Source: Deinococcus sp. (GTDB lineage: Bacteria > Deinococcota > Deinococci > Deinococcales > Deinococcaceae). From it: 17,124 bases of DNA. The position numbers were made by a program, and so were the translations under genes. The DNA lies in the NCBI RefSeq assembly GCF_025362455.1, contig NZ_JANYGJ010000183.1:1-17124 (forward strand), read 5' to 3'. Below, in pieces: positions 16,036 to 17,124 of this stretch. Within the stretch, counting starts at the first letter, position 1. Every line of letters begins with the position of its first letter. The notes below the pieces were generated by a model. The model saw only the letters and a program-made list of their open reading frames with translations. It ran no database searches and was not told the DNA's origin.

Positions 16036-17124
16036 TCAGTTCAATTGGCGCTGCAATTCGACCACGTACCGCGCCAGATCCTGCGGTGTGGCGACCTGCC
16101 GGGCGATCTCGACGCGCAGTTCGAGCAGCTCCAGGTTCTCTGGGTCGATTTTCAGCGCCTGGTTGGCCAGCAGCAGGGCGCGGCGCAGGTCTTTGCTCTG
16201 CTGGGCGCGGGTCAGGCGGGCGCGCAGCTCGGCGCCCAGGTCGCGGCGCAGCTCCTCGCGGGTGTCGTCTACCCAGTCGCTCTCCATCTTGAGTTCAGGC
16301 AAAAAAGGCCCCCGGTAGAGCGCCAGCGCCCGCGCCACATCGCCGCGTGCCAGCGCCTGGCGCAACTGCTCCAGGTCGAGGTCCACGAAGACGCCCGGCC
16401 CCAGTCGGTAGCGCGGCGCCTTGGGGCTGCCGTCCATCCACAGCACCTCGTTGCCGAGCTTGACCCGGAGTTCCCGGAACACCGCCCGGAAATAATCGCC
16501 CGCCGTCTTGCCGTCGCGCTCCGGATAGAGGGTCGTTTCCAGTTCGCGGCGGCTGGAGCCGGGGTGCAGCGCCAGGTACGCCAGGGTCAGGACGCTGCCG
16601 CCCAGGCTGAATTTGACTTCCTCACCGCTGCTGAAGACTGCCGCCTTGCCCATCGTCTGGATATTCAGGTGAATGACGGTGTTTTCCGGCACGTCGTCGG
16701 TGCGGTGGAGCGCGGCGAACTTGTCGAGCACCAGTTCCATGTACGGCGACAGTTCGGGGTCGAGAAGCGCGTGCTGCACCAGGTCGGAGAGTTCACGGAT
16801 GTCCGGCGTGTAGAGAATCTGGTCGCGGGCCGAGAGCAGGCTGTCGAGCGCCAGTTTCAGGGTCTCTCTGGACCGCTCCACTTCGCCATGCTTCGACAGC
16901 GCGTCGGCCAGGTGGAGCAGCGTCCGAAGGTGGGCGCGGGCCTCCAGGCGCGGCGAATCGAGCGCTTTGTCGAATTCTTCGATAGCCGCCGCGTAGAGGT
17001 GACGGCGGCGAAGCAGCATCCCCTTGGTGGCAGTAATCAGTGGGTGGTCCTTCTCCGGCGCCAGATCGTACAGCACTTCCATCGCTTCAGTGTGGCGAGA
17101 CTGGAGCGAGTAGAAGTCTGCGAG
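16036..17124 (-). CDS. TPR / winged-helix / BTAD transcription regulator, 5' end cut by the window
   Basis: The last 362 residues of a larger protein are visible; the frame stays open to the right edge, so its start lies outside. The first part (about 1-140) is helical and TPR-like (LYAAAIEEFDKALDSPRLEA, HLRTLLHLADALSKHGEVER). Residues about 150-245 fit an OmpR-like winged helix of the SARP type: LTLAYLALHPGSSRRELETT, then FRAVFRELRVKLG and YRLGPGVFVDL. The C-terminal part (about 246-345) is a bacterial transcriptional activator domain (LEQLRQALARGDVARALALY, YRGPFLPEL, and the final helices). The usual SARP order has the DNA-binding domain at the N terminus; here it follows a TPR array, as in some long MalT-like or STAND proteins, so an upstream ATPase may exist. 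Target genes are unknown. Confidence 0.85.
   Translation of the reverse strand, partial: LADFYSLQSRHTEAMEVLYDLAPEKDHPLITATKGMLLRRRHLYAAAIEEFDKALDSPRLEARAHLRTLLHLADALSKHGEVERSRETLKLALDSLLSARDQILYTPDIRELSDLVQHALLDPELSPYMELVLDKFAALHRTDDVPENTVIHLNIQTMGKAAVFSSGEEVKFSLGGSVLTLAYLALHPGSSRRELETTLYPERDGKTAGDYFRAVFRELRVKLGNEVLWMDGSPKAPRYRLGPGVFVDLDLEQLRQALARGDVARALALYRGPFLPELKMESDWVDDTREELRRDLGAELRARLTRAQQSKDLRRALLLANQALKIDPENLELLELRVEIARQVATPQDLARYVVELQRQLN

Overview
The window reads as a Deinococcus chromosome, or a close relative. It is GC-rich throughout, its protein families are typical of that genus, and at least two genes (the TetR regulator and the ABC exporter) have a TAGACT -10 box 5-7 bases before the start codon with no Shine-Dalgarno sequence, the leaderless arrangement that is common in Deinococcus. 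The assignment is inference; there is no rRNA or other phylogenetic marker here.

Left part (1-7848) is a galactoside-use locus. On the minus strand, read from 6650 downwards, come a DeoR-type sugar regulator, a CUT1 sugar-binding protein, two permeases (MalF-like and MalG-like) and a GH42 beta-galactosidase. A further gene may begin at the left edge. On the plus strand, diverging from the regulator, is galE. Together they would import a galactoside, split it and feed UDP-galactose into the Leloir pathway. No transporter ATPase is present, so a shared MsmX/MalK-like ATPase elsewhere is presumed. Two copies of a structured palindromic repeat sit in the operon gaps between binding protein and permeases and between permeases and galactosidase, much as REP elements sit between malE and malF in E. 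coli. The galactosidase carries a 99-bp in-frame insertion made of heptamer repeats just before its catalytic nucleophile.

Middle part (7849-11622) holds a TetR regulator with a probable leaderless, palindrome-bearing promoter; a minus-strand pair made of an S8 subtilase with no visible signal peptide and a separate 97-residue protein resembling an I9 propeptide/inhibitor; and, on the plus strand, a solitary cobT for cobalamin assembly.

Right part (11623-17124) holds a secreted type-B carboxylesterase, a half-size ABC exporter, a 129-bp MITE-like element with 9-bp terminal inverted repeats, a gene-poor stretch with several palindromes, and the 3' portion of a TPR/winged-helix/BTAD regulator cut by the right edge.

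A pattern across the whole window is the number of short perfect or near-perfect tandem duplications of 13-16 bp, both in gaps and in frame within genes.
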